This document shows positions 16,473 through 25,815 of a DNA stretch of 64,000 nucleotides, piece after piece. The notes below the pieces were generated by a model. That model made no database searches and was not told where the DNA came from. It saw only the letters and a list, made by a program, of their open reading frames with translations. The position numbers and the translations under genes are program-made. The number at the start of each line of letters is the position of its first letter. The first letter of the stretch is position 1. This DNA comes from Fibrobacter sp. UBA4297 (lineage in GTDB: Bacteria; Fibrobacterota; Fibrobacteria; Fibrobacterales; Fibrobacteraceae), in assembly GCF_002394865.1 (NCBI RefSeq), contig NZ_DGUZ01000012.1:133905-197904 (forward strand), in the 5' to 3' direction.

Positions 16473-17749
16473 AAATATTGATTATTTCTCATAATTCTTT
16501 CTCAACTTTTCAAAGTATGGGCAAAACATTTTGCTCGTTATTTTCAGCATTTCAAAGAAGAGAATTATGTCAATTTTACATTTATCCTACAATACCAGAT
16601 GTTAATGCTTGTAACTCTTATTATAGGATAACAGATAGAGATGTCCTTCATTTTTTTAAGAAGTTTAAAGTTTATGGGAAGGAAATAAAAATAAATCCTG
16701 CAAGTAATCTAAATCATAAACTTTTTGAAAATAGGAATGATGAATCGTTTTACAGAAATAAAAAAAATCGTTCAGCATTTAGAAGTCTTGCTCGAGATTT
16801 CTTGTGGACGATAACACCTTGGTTTAACGGATCTTTAAGGGAATGGTTGCGAAAAGAACAAATAACGCACATTTTTATTGCTCCAGGTGGTTATAAATTT
16901 ATTTATAATATTGCTTTAAAATGTAGCCGTTTCCTTAATGTTCCTATTGTCACTTATGTTTGTGATGAGTATTTTTTTACGTCGCCTCAAAAAGGAATTG
17001 TTGATAAAATCAAGGATATTTTGCTAAAACGAAAAATGAAGCAATTAATGAGTAAAACATCGCTAATTGTAACGATTTCCGAAGAACTTAAAAATATATA
17101 CGAGCCATATTTTAAGAAACCTACAAAAGTCATCATGACGGGGACATCATTTCCAATAGCTTCGGTTCCTTTACAAAGGGGAACTATTAAAGAATTGACT
17201 TATATGGGAAATATTAGATGTAATCGCTATATATCCTTGTGCGATATTGGAGATGCCCTTGATGAAATAAATAAAGAATATAATAAAAATTATTCATTGA
17301 ATATATATAGTGGTGAGAACGATGAAGGTATACTAAATGAATTGAGAAAACGTAAATCAATTAAATTGAATGGATTTATTTCTGGAGATAAATTTAGACA
17401 GGTTTTTTATTCGGCTCAATGTTTGTTGCATGTGGAAGCGTTTGACAAAAAATCAATTGATCTTGTAAAAAACTCAATTTCTACAAAAATTGCCGATTCT
17501 CTAGGTTCCGGAATTTTACTACTTGCATATGGGCCTTCTCAAATTGCATCTATGGAGCATTTGAGAAGAAATAATTGTGCAGTGCTTGTAGACAATAAGG
17601 ATAAGTTAAAGAATACTCTGTTCAAAATAGTTTCTATGTCAGAAAGCGATCGTTCTGTTATTATAAGTAATGCTCTTGCAACAGCGAATATATACCACGA
17701 TGCAAACACTAATGGAACTGAATTGTTAAACGCAATTGCAGAAATATAA
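16469..17749 (+). CDS. Glycosyltransferase, GT4-like
   Basis: A 426-residue GT-B protein, low in GC. Visible are KILIISHNSFST, the central PIVTYVCDEYFF and TSLIVTISEELKNIYEPYF, then a C-terminal domain with LTYMGNIRCNRY and LNGFISGDKFRQVFYSAQCLLHVEAFD. Start GTG at 16469 overlaps the previous TGA (GTGA), a typical coupled junction. The sugar specificity is unknown. Confidence 0.75.
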   Translation: MKILIISHNSFSTFQSMGKTFCSLFSAFQRRELCQFYIYPTIPDVNACNSYYRITDRDVLHFFKKFKVYGKEIKINPASNLNHKLFENRNDESFYRNKKNRSAFRSLARDFLWTITPWFNGSLREWLRKEQITHIFIAPGGYKFIYNIALKCSRFLNVPIVTYVCDEYFFTSPQKGIVDKIKDILLKRKMKQLMSKTSLIVTISEELKNIYEPYFKKPTKVIMTGTSFPIASVPLQRGTIKELTYMGNIRCNRYISLCDIGDALDEINKEYNKNYSLNIYSGENDEGILNELRKRKSIKLNGFISGDKFRQVFYSAQCLLHVEAFDKKSIDLVKNSISTKIADSLGSGILLLAYGPSQIASMEHLRRNNCAVLVDNKDKLKNTLFKIVSMSESDRSVIISNALATANIYHDANTNGTELLNAIAEI

Positions 17750-17756
17750 GGCGATT

Positions 17757-18818
17757 ATGGCTATTTACTATCTATTATTTTTAAGTTTTGCTTACTTTTA
17801 TATCCTTTTTTCTAAAGTTACAATTTGTGGGAATGATAGGATTATTCGATCTTGTATTTATGGTGGTGCAATCCTTTGTCTTTTAGCATTCCGACACCCA
17901 TCGATGGGTATTGATTTAGGATATGGAGGATTTGGAGGATACCTAGGATCCTTTCAGTATATTTCTTCCCTTTCCTTTTCACAAGTTATAGCTTTACCAA
18001 GCTTTTTAAACTACGAAAAAGGGTATGTATTTTTTAATTGGTTTTTGGGCTTCTTTGGTAATAATTATCAGATTTTATTAATTGCTTGTGCGATTGTATC
18101 TATTGTGCCTATAATCATTCTTTTCTATAAAGAAAGTGAGTCAATCGAATTATCATACATTATTTACTTGTCTCTACAATCTTTTTTAATATGCTTCTCT
18201 GGATTAAGACAAGGAATTTCAGTTGGCATTTGTATGATAGCTTTTTTATTTATACAAGAACACCGTTATAAAATTTTTGTTATTCTTGTTTTTTTAGCAA
18301 TGTCATTTCATTCATCTGCAGTTTTGTTTTTTTTGGCTTATCCATTGTATTACATAAAAATATCAAAAAAAGGTCGCTGGATTTCTGTAGTTGCCATTAT
18401 TCTAACATTTGCATTAAAGATTCCTTTGTTTAATGTTCTAAGTAAAGTATTTAAATCCAATGTTCAAATTCAAGAAACGGGTGCATTTACTTTTTTTTGT
18501 ATTTTTAGTTTAATATATGTTTTTTGTTTTTTATTTGCAGAAGAAAATGAAAAAAATAATGGAATGCTAAACCTTGTGCTTATAGCATGTTTTCTTACTT
18601 CTTTTTCAGGAGTTTATTCCATAGCTATGAGAACCAGCTATTATTTTATGAATATGATGCCTTTAATATTACCAGCAACATTGAAAAATATTAATAACAA
18701 ATATTTTTCATTATCCACCAAACTTGTTGTTGTTCTTGCTTTTGGCTTATTTGCTTTAAATAGCTATTACTCATCGTCATGGGCAAAATCTTATCCTTAT
18801 ATTTTTTTTTGGAATTAG
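17757..18818 (+). CDS. EpsG-family polysaccharide polymerase (Wzy-like)
   Basis: A 353-residue polytopic membrane protein with about ten hydrophobic segments. The RHPSMGIDLGYGGF and YEKGYVFFNWFLG motifs near the first third and SGLRQGISVGICMIAF in the middle are typical of EpsG/Wzy proteins that polymerise lipid-linked repeat units at the periplasmic face. The ATG at 17757 follows AAGGCG. A second polymerase/ligase of a different subfamily occurs in the opposing operon. Confidence 0.85.
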   Translation: MAIYYLLFLSFAYFYILFSKVTICGNDRIIRSCIYGGAILCLLAFRHPSMGIDLGYGGFGGYLGSFQYISSLSFSQVIALPSFLNYEKGYVFFNWFLGFFGNNYQILLIACAIVSIVPIIILFYKESESIELSYIIYLSLQSFLICFSGLRQGISVGICMIAFLFIQEHRYKIFVILVFLAMSFHSSAVLFFLAYPLYYIKISKKGRWISVVAIILTFALKIPLFNVLSKVFKSNVQIQETGAFTFFCIFSLIYVFCFLFAEENEKNNGMLNLVLIACFLTSFSGVYSIAMRTSYYFMNMMPLILPATLKNINNKYFSLSTKLVVVLAFGLFALNSYYSSSWAKSYPYIFFWN

Positions 18819-18827
18819 GACATTCTA

Positions 18828-20033
18828 ATGCTCATATCCATGATTAATACTGTAGATTACGGTAGCACCGGCAAAATCATGCTACAGCTAAAAAAAGTGG
18901 CTGAAAAACACGGATTCACTGTTGATACCTATTCTCGAAAATGGTTTAATTCAAAAAAGAAAACATCTCACAATTATTTTGGTTTTCTAATCGAAAATGT
19001 ATTGCACCGTATTTTTTCGCCATTGTTAGGGTGTGAATCATTGATGTCATTTTTCGGAACAATATTTTTGTGCAGAAAGCTGAAAAAAAATAAGACAGAA
19101 CTGATTCATTTACATAATTTACATGGTCATTTCATTTGTTTACCAATCCTTTTTAGATTTATAAAAAAAAATAGTATTCCTGTAATATGGACTCTGCATG
19201 ATTGTTGGAGTCTTACAGGACGATGCCCACATTTTGTCTTAGCAAAATGCGATAGATGGAAAAAAGGCTGTCACGATTGTCCATACCCCAAGAGAGATTA
19301 TCCTCAGTCATATATCGACACGTCTCGCATGATGTGGAATCTGAAAAAGAAATATTTTACTGGAATAAAGCAATGTGTTTTAGTAACACCTTCACAATGG
19401 CTTGGTTATTTGACGAAGCAATCGTATCTCAAAGATTATCCTGTTAAAGTAATAATTAGTGGCATAGATCTTTCCATATTTAAACCCACGGAAAGCGATT
19501 TTTGCAAAAAATATGGACTGGCGGACAAGAAAATTGTTCTTGGGGTTGCTTTTGGTTGGGGCATCCGCAAAGGTCTTGATGTTTTCATTGAACTTGCAAA
19601 ACGTTTGCCTGATGATTACCGAATCGTATTGGTTGGCACCGATGATAACGTGGATAAAAAGTTACCGTTAAACATTATTTCAATCCATCGTACTCAAAAT
19701 CAGAAGGAACTTGCTGAAATTTATACTGCTGCAGATGTTTTTGCAAACCCTACAAGGGAAGAAGTTCTTGGTATGGTGAATGTGGAATCTCTGGCCTGCG
19801 GAACACCTGTGGTAACATTTAGAACAGGCGGAAGTCCCGAATGCATTGATGAAACCTGTGGTTCTGTTGTTGATTGCGATGATGTAGATACTATGGAATC
19901 TGAAATTTGCAGAATATGTGACGAAAAACCATATTCCATGGAAGCATGCATTGCTAGATCAAAAAAGTTTGATATGAACGATCGTTTTGAAGAATATGTG
20001 AAATTATATAAAATTAGTGGAGGTTTCCTATGA
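18828..20033 (+). CDS. Family 4 glycosyltransferase
   Basis: A 401-residue GT-B enzyme. Near the N-terminus it has MINTVDYGSTGKIML, then LIHLHNLHGHFIC, PVIWTLHDCWSLTGRCPHF with the CPYPKRDYP metal-like cluster, and a donor domain with ADVFANPTREEVLGMVNVE and GTPVVTFRTGGSPECID. This combination is common in capsule and exopolysaccharide clusters. GGAC precedes the ATG. It overlaps the next gene by four bases. Confidence 0.88.
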   Translation: MLISMINTVDYGSTGKIMLQLKKVAEKHGFTVDTYSRKWFNSKKKTSHNYFGFLIENVLHRIFSPLLGCESLMSFFGTIFLCRKLKKNKTELIHLHNLHGHFICLPILFRFIKKNSIPVIWTLHDCWSLTGRCPHFVLAKCDRWKKGCHDCPYPKRDYPQSYIDTSRMMWNLKKKYFTGIKQCVLVTPSQWLGYLTKQSYLKDYPVKVIISGIDLSIFKPTESDFCKKYGLADKKIVLGVAFGWGIRKGLDVFIELAKRLPDDYRIVLVGTDDNVDKKLPLNIISIHRTQNQKELAEIYTAADVFANPTREEVLGMVNVESLACGTPVVTFRTGGSPECIDETCGSVVDCDDVDTMESEICRICDEKPYSMEACIARSKKFDMNDRFEEYVKLYKISGGFL

Positions 20034-20917
20034 AATTTGCCTTTGTCATTCTTCATTATAATGTTGTTGCTGAAACCGAGCGCTGTATTAACTCAATTCT
20101 AGAAAAATGTGATCAAAGGAATTTTATTGTTATTGTTGTTGACAATAACAGTCCTAATGGTAGTGGCGTGTTTCTGAAAAGGGAATATGAGAATTTTTCC
20201 AATATAGAAGTTCTTTTAAATGAAAAAAATCTTGGCTTTGCAAGAGGAAACAATGTTGGCATATATTGTGCTCGTGAAAAATACAACGCCGATTTCGTCA
20301 TTGTTCTAAATAATGACACTTATCTCATTCAAGAAAATTTTTGCTCAGTTATCCTAGAAGAGTGGGGAAAAAGTAAGTTCGCCGTAATGGGACCGTACGT
20401 TGCAACATATGGTGGTAAAAATCAGAACCCGATGCATACGGAATTAAACACTATAAAAAAGGTAAATACAACGTTGCGGCGTACGTTTTTCGCCCTTATT
20501 CGAGCTTATTGTGGCGTTGATATTTTATGGAATACAATTAAATCATTTGTAAAAACAATAATAAGGGGTCCCCAGAATGTAACGGTTGACGAAATTAGAC
20601 AAGAAAATGTAAAACTACACGGCTGCTGTTATGTTTTTTCTCCAAAATTCTTTGAGCATTTTAAAGGCTTTGATCCACGAACATTTATGTATGCGGAAGA
20701 AGACATTTTATTAGCTCAAATTAGAAGTAAGCACCTCCTTACAGTCTATAATCCTAATCTAAAAATTTTTCATGCAGAAAAAGCGGCAACCAAGTCAACA
20801 TTGAAAACAAATCGAAAAAAGAAAATTTTTGAATGTAAAGAAAGTATTAAATCACTTAAAATATTGCGAATTGTATTGAATGAATGTATAAAAGAACCTG
20901 TTAAGGTAAACCAATAG
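20030..20917 (+). CDS. Family 2 glycosyltransferase
   Basis: A 295-residue GT-A enzyme. ILHYNVVAETERCI, VIVVDNNSPNGSG, NEKNLGFARGNNVGI and FVIVLNNDT are the rhamnosyltransferase-like GT2 motifs, and MYAEEDILLAQIRSKH supplies the acidic ED pair. Overlap ATGA with the preceding gene indicates translational coupling. The donor is unknown. Confidence 0.88.
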   Translation: MKFAFVILHYNVVAETERCINSILEKCDQRNFIVIVVDNNSPNGSGVFLKREYENFSNIEVLLNEKNLGFARGNNVGIYCAREKYNADFVIVLNNDTYLIQENFCSVILEEWGKSKFAVMGPYVATYGGKNQNPMHTELNTIKKVNTTLRRTFFALIRAYCGVDILWNTIKSFVKTIIRGPQNVTVDEIRQENVKLHGCCYVFSPKFFEHFKGFDPRTFMYAEEDILLAQIRSKHLLTVYNPNLKIFHAEKAATKSTLKTNRKKKIFECKESIKSLKILRIVLNECIKEPVKVNQ

Positions 20918-20922
20918 GATTA

Positions 20923-21831
20923 ATGATGAAAATTCAAAGTTGCATTGACGCCATAGAAAAGCAAAATGAAGAAATCGTTCGTTTACAAAATCCATGTAAT
21001 CGTAAAATTGCATTAAACTTTTTATTTTCGTTGTTCAGTTTTAAAAGAATACTTTCTTTTATCCAAAGTCGCAGTCTCTTAAAAAAATTAGCAAAAGGAA
21101 AAAAAGAAGATTTAACGCCCGTTTTTTACGCCAAAGGTTCATTTCTAGATGTATCAAAAAAAGTCGCTGTTTATACGTGCATTACCAATGGCTACGACAA
21201 TGTAAACAACCCAATTTTGATTGACGACGATATGGATTATTTTTGCATTTCCGATTCGTCTAAAAAAACAAAATCCATATGGCAACATTTAGAAATTCCA
21301 GCCACAGCATCAAAATATGATTATGCAATGATAAATCGATTTTGCAAATTGAATCCATGGAATATCTTCAATGCATACGATTACGCAATTTATATAGACG
21401 GAAATATTGACATTTGTTCTGACATTCGTTGTCTATGCCCTATTGCTCATAATTCTAAAATAGGCATAGCCATGCATACTCATGATTATCGTGATTGCGT
21501 CTACAAAGAAGCAGAAGCTTGTGAGGTTTTAAAACGAGGGAATTTGGGCGCGATAAAAACTCAAATGACCAAATACCGTCAAGAGGGTTTTCCAGAACAT
21601 TTTGGAATGATTGAAGCTACTATTATTGTTGTTGATCTAAAAAACGATATTGCAAAGAAAATCATGACAGCATGGTGGAATGAATTATTGCAGTCTGGTA
21701 GCGGACGGGATCAATTATCATTCCCATATGTTTTATGGAAAAACGGTTTCAAAATTTCAGATGTCGGATACCTAGGTAATAATAGAAGAAAAAATCCTAA
21801 ATTTAGAACAAGAAAACATTTTAATGAATAG
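20923..21831 (+). CDS. DUF616/TOD1-MUCI70-type glycosyltransferase
   Basis: A 302-residue protein. The core KVAVYTCITNGYDNV begins near residue 83, followed by DYFCISDSS, INRFCKLNPW, YAIYIDGNIDI with a DGN pair equivalent to a DxD site, and FGMIEATIIV. These match the glycosyltransferase domain formerly called DUF616. The N-terminal 80 residues are charged. Start at 20923 or the adjacent ATG at 20926. Confidence 0.8.
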   Translation: MMKIQSCIDAIEKQNEEIVRLQNPCNRKIALNFLFSLFSFKRILSFIQSRSLLKKLAKGKKEDLTPVFYAKGSFLDVSKKVAVYTCITNGYDNVNNPILIDDDMDYFCISDSSKKTKSIWQHLEIPATASKYDYAMINRFCKLNPWNIFNAYDYAIYIDGNIDICSDIRCLCPIAHNSKIGIAMHTHDYRDCVYKEAEACEVLKRGNLGAIKTQMTKYRQEGFPEHFGMIEATIIVVDLKNDIAKKIMTAWWNELLQSGSGRDQLSFPYVLWKNGFKISDVGYLGNNRRKNPKFRTRKHFNE

Positions 21832-21852
21832 AGCAGGAGCAAAGTTTAATAT

Positions 21853-22638
21853 ATGATTGATGTTTCCATTGTTGTTCCAGTTTACAATGCGGAAAAATAT
21901 CTTGACAATTGTATTCAAAGTTTAGTCAATCAATCTGTGATTAACATTGAAATCATTCTCGTTAATGACGGCTCAAAAGATAGAAGCTTAGAAATCATGG
22001 AGTCGTGGAAGAAAACAGATTCACGAATAATTTGTATTGACCAGGAAAATCAAGGCGTCACGCAGGCTAGAAAAAAAGGTGTTGACATCGCAAATGGCGA
22101 ATGGATAACATTTGTTGATGCTGATGATGAACTTCCCCCTCAGGCAATTGAGATTTTGTTAAATGCAAGCTATGGTTTTGATCTCGTTATTGGACATATG
22201 CAGACTAATCTTAACTGGACTTTTCCAAAAATTAATACAGAATGGACTCAGAAAGAATACATACATCGCCTTCTAGCAAAGCGTTCCGTTCATTGGGGGC
22301 CTGTGGCAAAACTTTTTCTAAAAAAATTAATGGACGACACGATGTTTGACATTCCGCGGGGTATAACAAATGGAGAAGATTTCATATTTAATTTAAGATA
22401 TGCAAAAAAAGCAAGGTCAATAAAAATCATAGATAATGATGTTTATCAATATACTTGGAGAGAGGGGTCGGCAACCTCTAACAATCCGTATAAATCAGTA
22501 CGATATTGCCTGTTGTATGAGAAAGAAGTGTGGAAGTCTTTTAAAGGAGTTCGAATAAGATACCTATACGACTATTGTTGTCGAACTTTAAAAACAATTT
22601 ACCGTTACTTTAGATTGATTACGAAAGGTAAAGCATGA
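21853..22638 (+). CDS. Family 2 glycosyltransferase
   Basis: A 261-residue GT-A enzyme. VSIVVPVYNAEKYLDNCI, IILVNDGSKDRSLEI, NQGVTQARKKGVDIANGEW and FVDADDEL (DxDD) are classical GT2 motifs. GITNGEDFIFN is the acidic block after them. Four-base overlap with the following pyruvyl transferase. Confidence 0.9.
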   Translation: MIDVSIVVPVYNAEKYLDNCIQSLVNQSVINIEIILVNDGSKDRSLEIMESWKKTDSRIICIDQENQGVTQARKKGVDIANGEWITFVDADDELPPQAIEILLNASYGFDLVIGHMQTNLNWTFPKINTEWTQKEYIHRLLAKRSVHWGPVAKLFLKKLMDDTMFDIPRGITNGEDFIFNLRYAKKARSIKIIDNDVYQYTWREGSATSNNPYKSVRYCLLYEKEVWKSFKGVRIRYLYDYCCRTLKTIYRYFRLITKGKA

Positions 22639-23714
22639 ACTATTTTACAATTACATTCTTCAATGCTTTAAATTATGGGGCTTTTTTGCAGTGCTTCGCT
22701 TTGCAAAGACAAATTGTGCACTCTAGAGTTCTTGCAATCAAACAAAATAATTTATTATGTGTTCAAAAACAAACCAAAGAACGCCATCCTGTTCTTTGGC
22801 CTTTTATTTTATTTTACCATTATACAAAAAAACATTTGCATAGGATAATCAATCCTCTTTTTAAAGACTGGCGAAATATACAATCACTTGAATGTTTGAA
22901 TATTTCAGAATGTGAATCGGTTCTAAAAGCTGGATCAATCATTGTTGTTGGAAGTGACCAGGTGTGGAATCCCGATTTTACGCCTAATTTGGAAGATTTT
23001 TATTTCGCTAATTTTTCAGGAAATCATATTCATAGAATTTCATATGCGGCTTCTTTAGGGAAAAATCGTTGGCCGGAAGAATTTGAAAAAAAGGTAACGC
23101 CATTGCTTCAAAAGTTTGATGCTATAAGTGTTCGAGAAGAATCCTCCGTTTCCTATTTAAACGAATTAGGCGTAAAAGATGTTACTTGTGTTTGTGATCC
23201 GACGATTTTGCATAAAGCAGACTTCTATCGGGAAAATTTCCGTTATAAACGGATTCATGGTAAATACACTTTCGTCTACCGTATACGGGAAAATGTGCCA
23301 GATTCAATAAGGTCTATTCTTTGTAATCATATAAAAGAGGTGTACCTTAAAGATGAAAAAACAATTGTTTCTGTATCAAAATGGTTGCAGTACATTGATT
23401 GTTCAAAGTTTGTTGTTACAGATTCTTTTCATTGCGTTGTTTTTTGTCTTTTATTCCATAAACCTTTTTTGGTAATTCTTAACCGTGCAAAACAAGTTGG
23501 GATGAATGAGCGGTTTTCAACTTTGTTAGGCAAAGTGGGTCTAGATTATCGATGCTTGTCCGGTAAAGAAAATCCTTCAACCTTGAACAAACTTCTTAAT
23601 GCTGAAATTGATTGGAATAAAGTTGACTTAATTATTGATGCATGGAGGCAATCCTCATTGAATTGGTTAAAAAAGCACTTGATAAACAGTTGTAATTTTT
23701 TAAGGAACGTATAA
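22635..23714 (+). CDS. Polysaccharide pyruvyl transferase family protein
   Basis: A 359-residue member of the CsaB/WcaK-type family, which attaches pyruvate ketals to sugars using phosphoenolpyruvate. Visible signatures: FNALNYGAFLQCFALQRQI, VVGSDQVWNPDFTPN, ISYAASLG, SVREESSVSYL and VTDSFHCVVFCLLFHKPF. A related protein lies in the opposing operon (29590-30600). The stop and the next ATG overlap by one base (TAATG). Confidence 0.9.
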   Translation: MNYFTITFFNALNYGAFLQCFALQRQIVHSRVLAIKQNNLLCVQKQTKERHPVLWPFILFYHYTKKHLHRIINPLFKDWRNIQSLECLNISECESVLKAGSIIVVGSDQVWNPDFTPNLEDFYFANFSGNHIHRISYAASLGKNRWPEEFEKKVTPLLQKFDAISVREESSVSYLNELGVKDVTCVCDPTILHKADFYRENFRYKRIHGKYTFVYRIRENVPDSIRSILCNHIKEVYLKDEKTIVSVSKWLQYIDCSKFVVTDSFHCVVFCLLFHKPFLVILNRAKQVGMNERFSTLLGKVGLDYRCLSGKENPSTLNKLLNAEIDWNKVDLIIDAWRQSSLNWLKKHLINSCNFLRNV

Positions 23715-24238
23715 TGCTGCATTTGATCCATAAAATATTTCGGAAAGTATTTCCCTTAAAAAATAATGTCTATTACTTTAAGTCGGGGGGGGGGCGCCTT
23801 GGGAAAAATTGTGAAATTTTTCCAGATGTGTTTTTTGGATCAGAACCCTATCTTATTGAAATAGGAGATAACGTAAGAATTTCTTACGGCGTAAAATTTG
23901 CTACACACGATGGAGGCGTGTGGACCTTAAGAAAGAATGGTATACTTGTGGATGCCGACGTCTTTGGAATGATAAAGATTGGGGATAATTGTAATATCGG
24001 ATGGAACGCCATCATTTTACCGGGTGTTACAATTGGTAAGAACTGTGTTGTCGGAGCAGGAGCTATTGTAACGAAAGATGTTCCTGATAATTCTGTAGTT
24101 GCAGGATGCCCAGCAAGAGTTATTGAGTCTCTTAATGAATATCGTAAAAAAGTTGAGAAAAAATGTGTAATGACAAAACATATGAATTGGATTGAAAAGA
24201 AAGCTTTTCTAATGGATTATTTTCATATAAATAACTGA
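23714..24238 (+). CDS. Hexapeptide-repeat O-acetyltransferase with a ten-G tract in its 5' part
   Basis: A 174-residue left-handed beta-helix acyltransferase. It begins MLHLIHKIFRKVF, then GKNCEIFPDVFFGSEPY, YGVKFATHDGG (active-site histidine), IKIGDNCNIGWNAIILPGV, VVGAGAIVTKDVP and SVVAGCPARVI. It probably acetylates a sugar of the polysaccharide. Codons 24-29 contain ten consecutive G (23785-23794) encoding Ser-Gly-Gly-Gly-Arg. A one-base length change would shift the frame, so expression may vary by slippage. In the given sequence the frame is intact. Confidence 0.85.
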   Translation: MLHLIHKIFRKVFPLKNNVYYFKSGGGRLGKNCEIFPDVFFGSEPYLIEIGDNVRISYGVKFATHDGGVWTLRKNGILVDADVFGMIKIGDNCNIGWNAIILPGVTIGKNCVVGAGAIVTKDVPDNSVVAGCPARVIESLNEYRKKVEKKCVMTKHMNWIEKKAFLMDYFHINN

Positions 24239-24291
24239 ATTTTTGTAAATTTATTGAATTGAGTTGTTTTTTACAATTTGGAATCATATAT

Positions 24292-25815
24292 ATGCCAATT
24301 TCTCAACTTAAAACAGGAGCCTTACTTTCTTATGTAGTCCTGGTTCTTCATAACCTTGTCGGACTACTATATACGCCCTTTATGCTCCGCATGATGGGCA
24401 AGTCGGAATATGGCCTTTATTCTATAGCCGCATCTATTGTCGCGTATTTGACGATTCTTGACTTGGGCTTTGGTAACGCAATTGTTCGTTACACTGCAAA
24501 ATTCAGAGCTGAAAACAAACGAGAAGAACAATATGAAATGTTTGGTATGTTCTTCTTGTTGTATTGCGGACTTGGGCTAATTGCCTTAATGGCTGGTGGC
24601 GTTTTGTATTGGAACGCTGAGAATATTTTTGAAGCCTCTATGACGACTAATGAGCTATCACGAACGAAAATTATTCTAGCTCTGATGATTTTTAATTTGG
24701 TTATTACATTCCCATTTAGCTTGTTTGGCTCGATTATTACTGCGTATGAACAGTTTGTTTTCCAGAAGGTGATTGCTATTGTGCGTATCATCCTGAATAC
24801 GGCGACGATGATTGTTCTTTTAAACTTGGGCTACAAGGCTATCGCTATGGTGGTCGTTACTACCTTTTTCAACATTTTAACGCTTGGTCTTAATTTTGGG
24901 TATTGTAAGCATTACCTGAATATTAAAATGAAATTCGTCAAATTCAAGTGGAGTTTTCTCAAAGAGGTTTCTATTTACTCATTTTGGATTTTTTTGAATG
25001 TCATCATGGATCGCATATATTGGAGTACTGGGCAATTCATATTGGGTGCGTATGCAGGAACTGCTGTTGTTGCCGTATTTGCCGTTGCTATTTCTTTAGA
25101 ACACATGTATATGAGCTTTTCGACTGCAATTAGTGGGGTGTTTTTGCCCAAAGTAACTGCGATGGCTGTTCGAGAATCAGATGGCCGAGCAATATCTGAT
25201 TTGTTCATCAAAACTGGACGAATTCAGTATTGCGTGATGATCTTGGTCCTTTCAGGATTTTTCCTTTTTGGTCGCCAATTTATTCACTTATGGGCTGGGG
25301 ACGGCTATGATGAAGCGTACATTATCGCAATGCTTTTTTTTGTACCACTGACAGTTCCTCTGATTCAGAACTTGGGAATAACGATTTTGCAGGCTCGTAA
25401 CCAGATGAGGTTCAGATCTCTTCTATATTTGGTTATTTCTCTTGTGAGTCTTGGAGCGCAAATTCCGCTGTCTAAACTATATGGGGGTATAGGCTGTGCC
25501 TGTGCAATTGCGGGAGCTCTCACATTAGGACAAATATTGGTGATGAATGTATATTATCAGGTTAAGCAAAAAATAGATATAGTCAGCTTTTGGATTGAAA
25601 TAGTAAAGATGTCCGTTGTTCCTGCGGTAATGACTGTGCTGACCTATTATGTTTTGCAACAATATGCTCTTGATTCTGTTGTAAAACTCATTGCAGGTAT
25701 AGTTGTTTATCTGGTGATTTATTTGCCTCTGTTCTTTAAGATTTCGATGAACGACTACGAACGCGATTTGATTCTAAAACCGATAAAGAAATTTTTGAAA
25801 AAGGGCATAGCATGA
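24292..25815 (+). CDS. Polysaccharide flippase (Wzx, MATE/MOP superfamily)
   Basis: A 507-residue protein with about twelve to fourteen hydrophobic helices. It begins MPISQLKTGALLSYVVLVLHNLVGLLYTPFML in two stretches typical of Wzx proteins, with the MMGKSEYGLYSIAASIVAYL loop. It would flip lipid-linked repeat units across the inner membrane. The ATG at 24292 is preferred; the frame extends to 24259. This is the only flippase seen in the window, although there are two initiating transferases and two polymerases. Confidence 0.9.
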   Translation: MPISQLKTGALLSYVVLVLHNLVGLLYTPFMLRMMGKSEYGLYSIAASIVAYLTILDLGFGNAIVRYTAKFRAENKREEQYEMFGMFFLLYCGLGLIALMAGGVLYWNAENIFEASMTTNELSRTKIILALMIFNLVITFPFSLFGSIITAYEQFVFQKVIAIVRIILNTATMIVLLNLGYKAIAMVVVTTFFNILTLGLNFGYCKHYLNIKMKFVKFKWSFLKEVSIYSFWIFLNVIMDRIYWSTGQFILGAYAGTAVVAVFAVAISLEHMYMSFSTAISGVFLPKVTAMAVRESDGRAISDLFIKTGRIQYCVMILVLSGFFLFGRQFIHLWAGDGYDEAYIIAMLFFVPLTVPLIQNLGITILQARNQMRFRSLLYLVISLVSLGAQIPLSKLYGGIGCACAIAGALTLGQILVMNVYYQVKQKIDIVSFWIEIVKMSVVPAVMTVLTYYVLQQYALDSVVKLIAGIVVYLVIYLPLFFKISMNDYERDLILKPIKKFLKKGIA

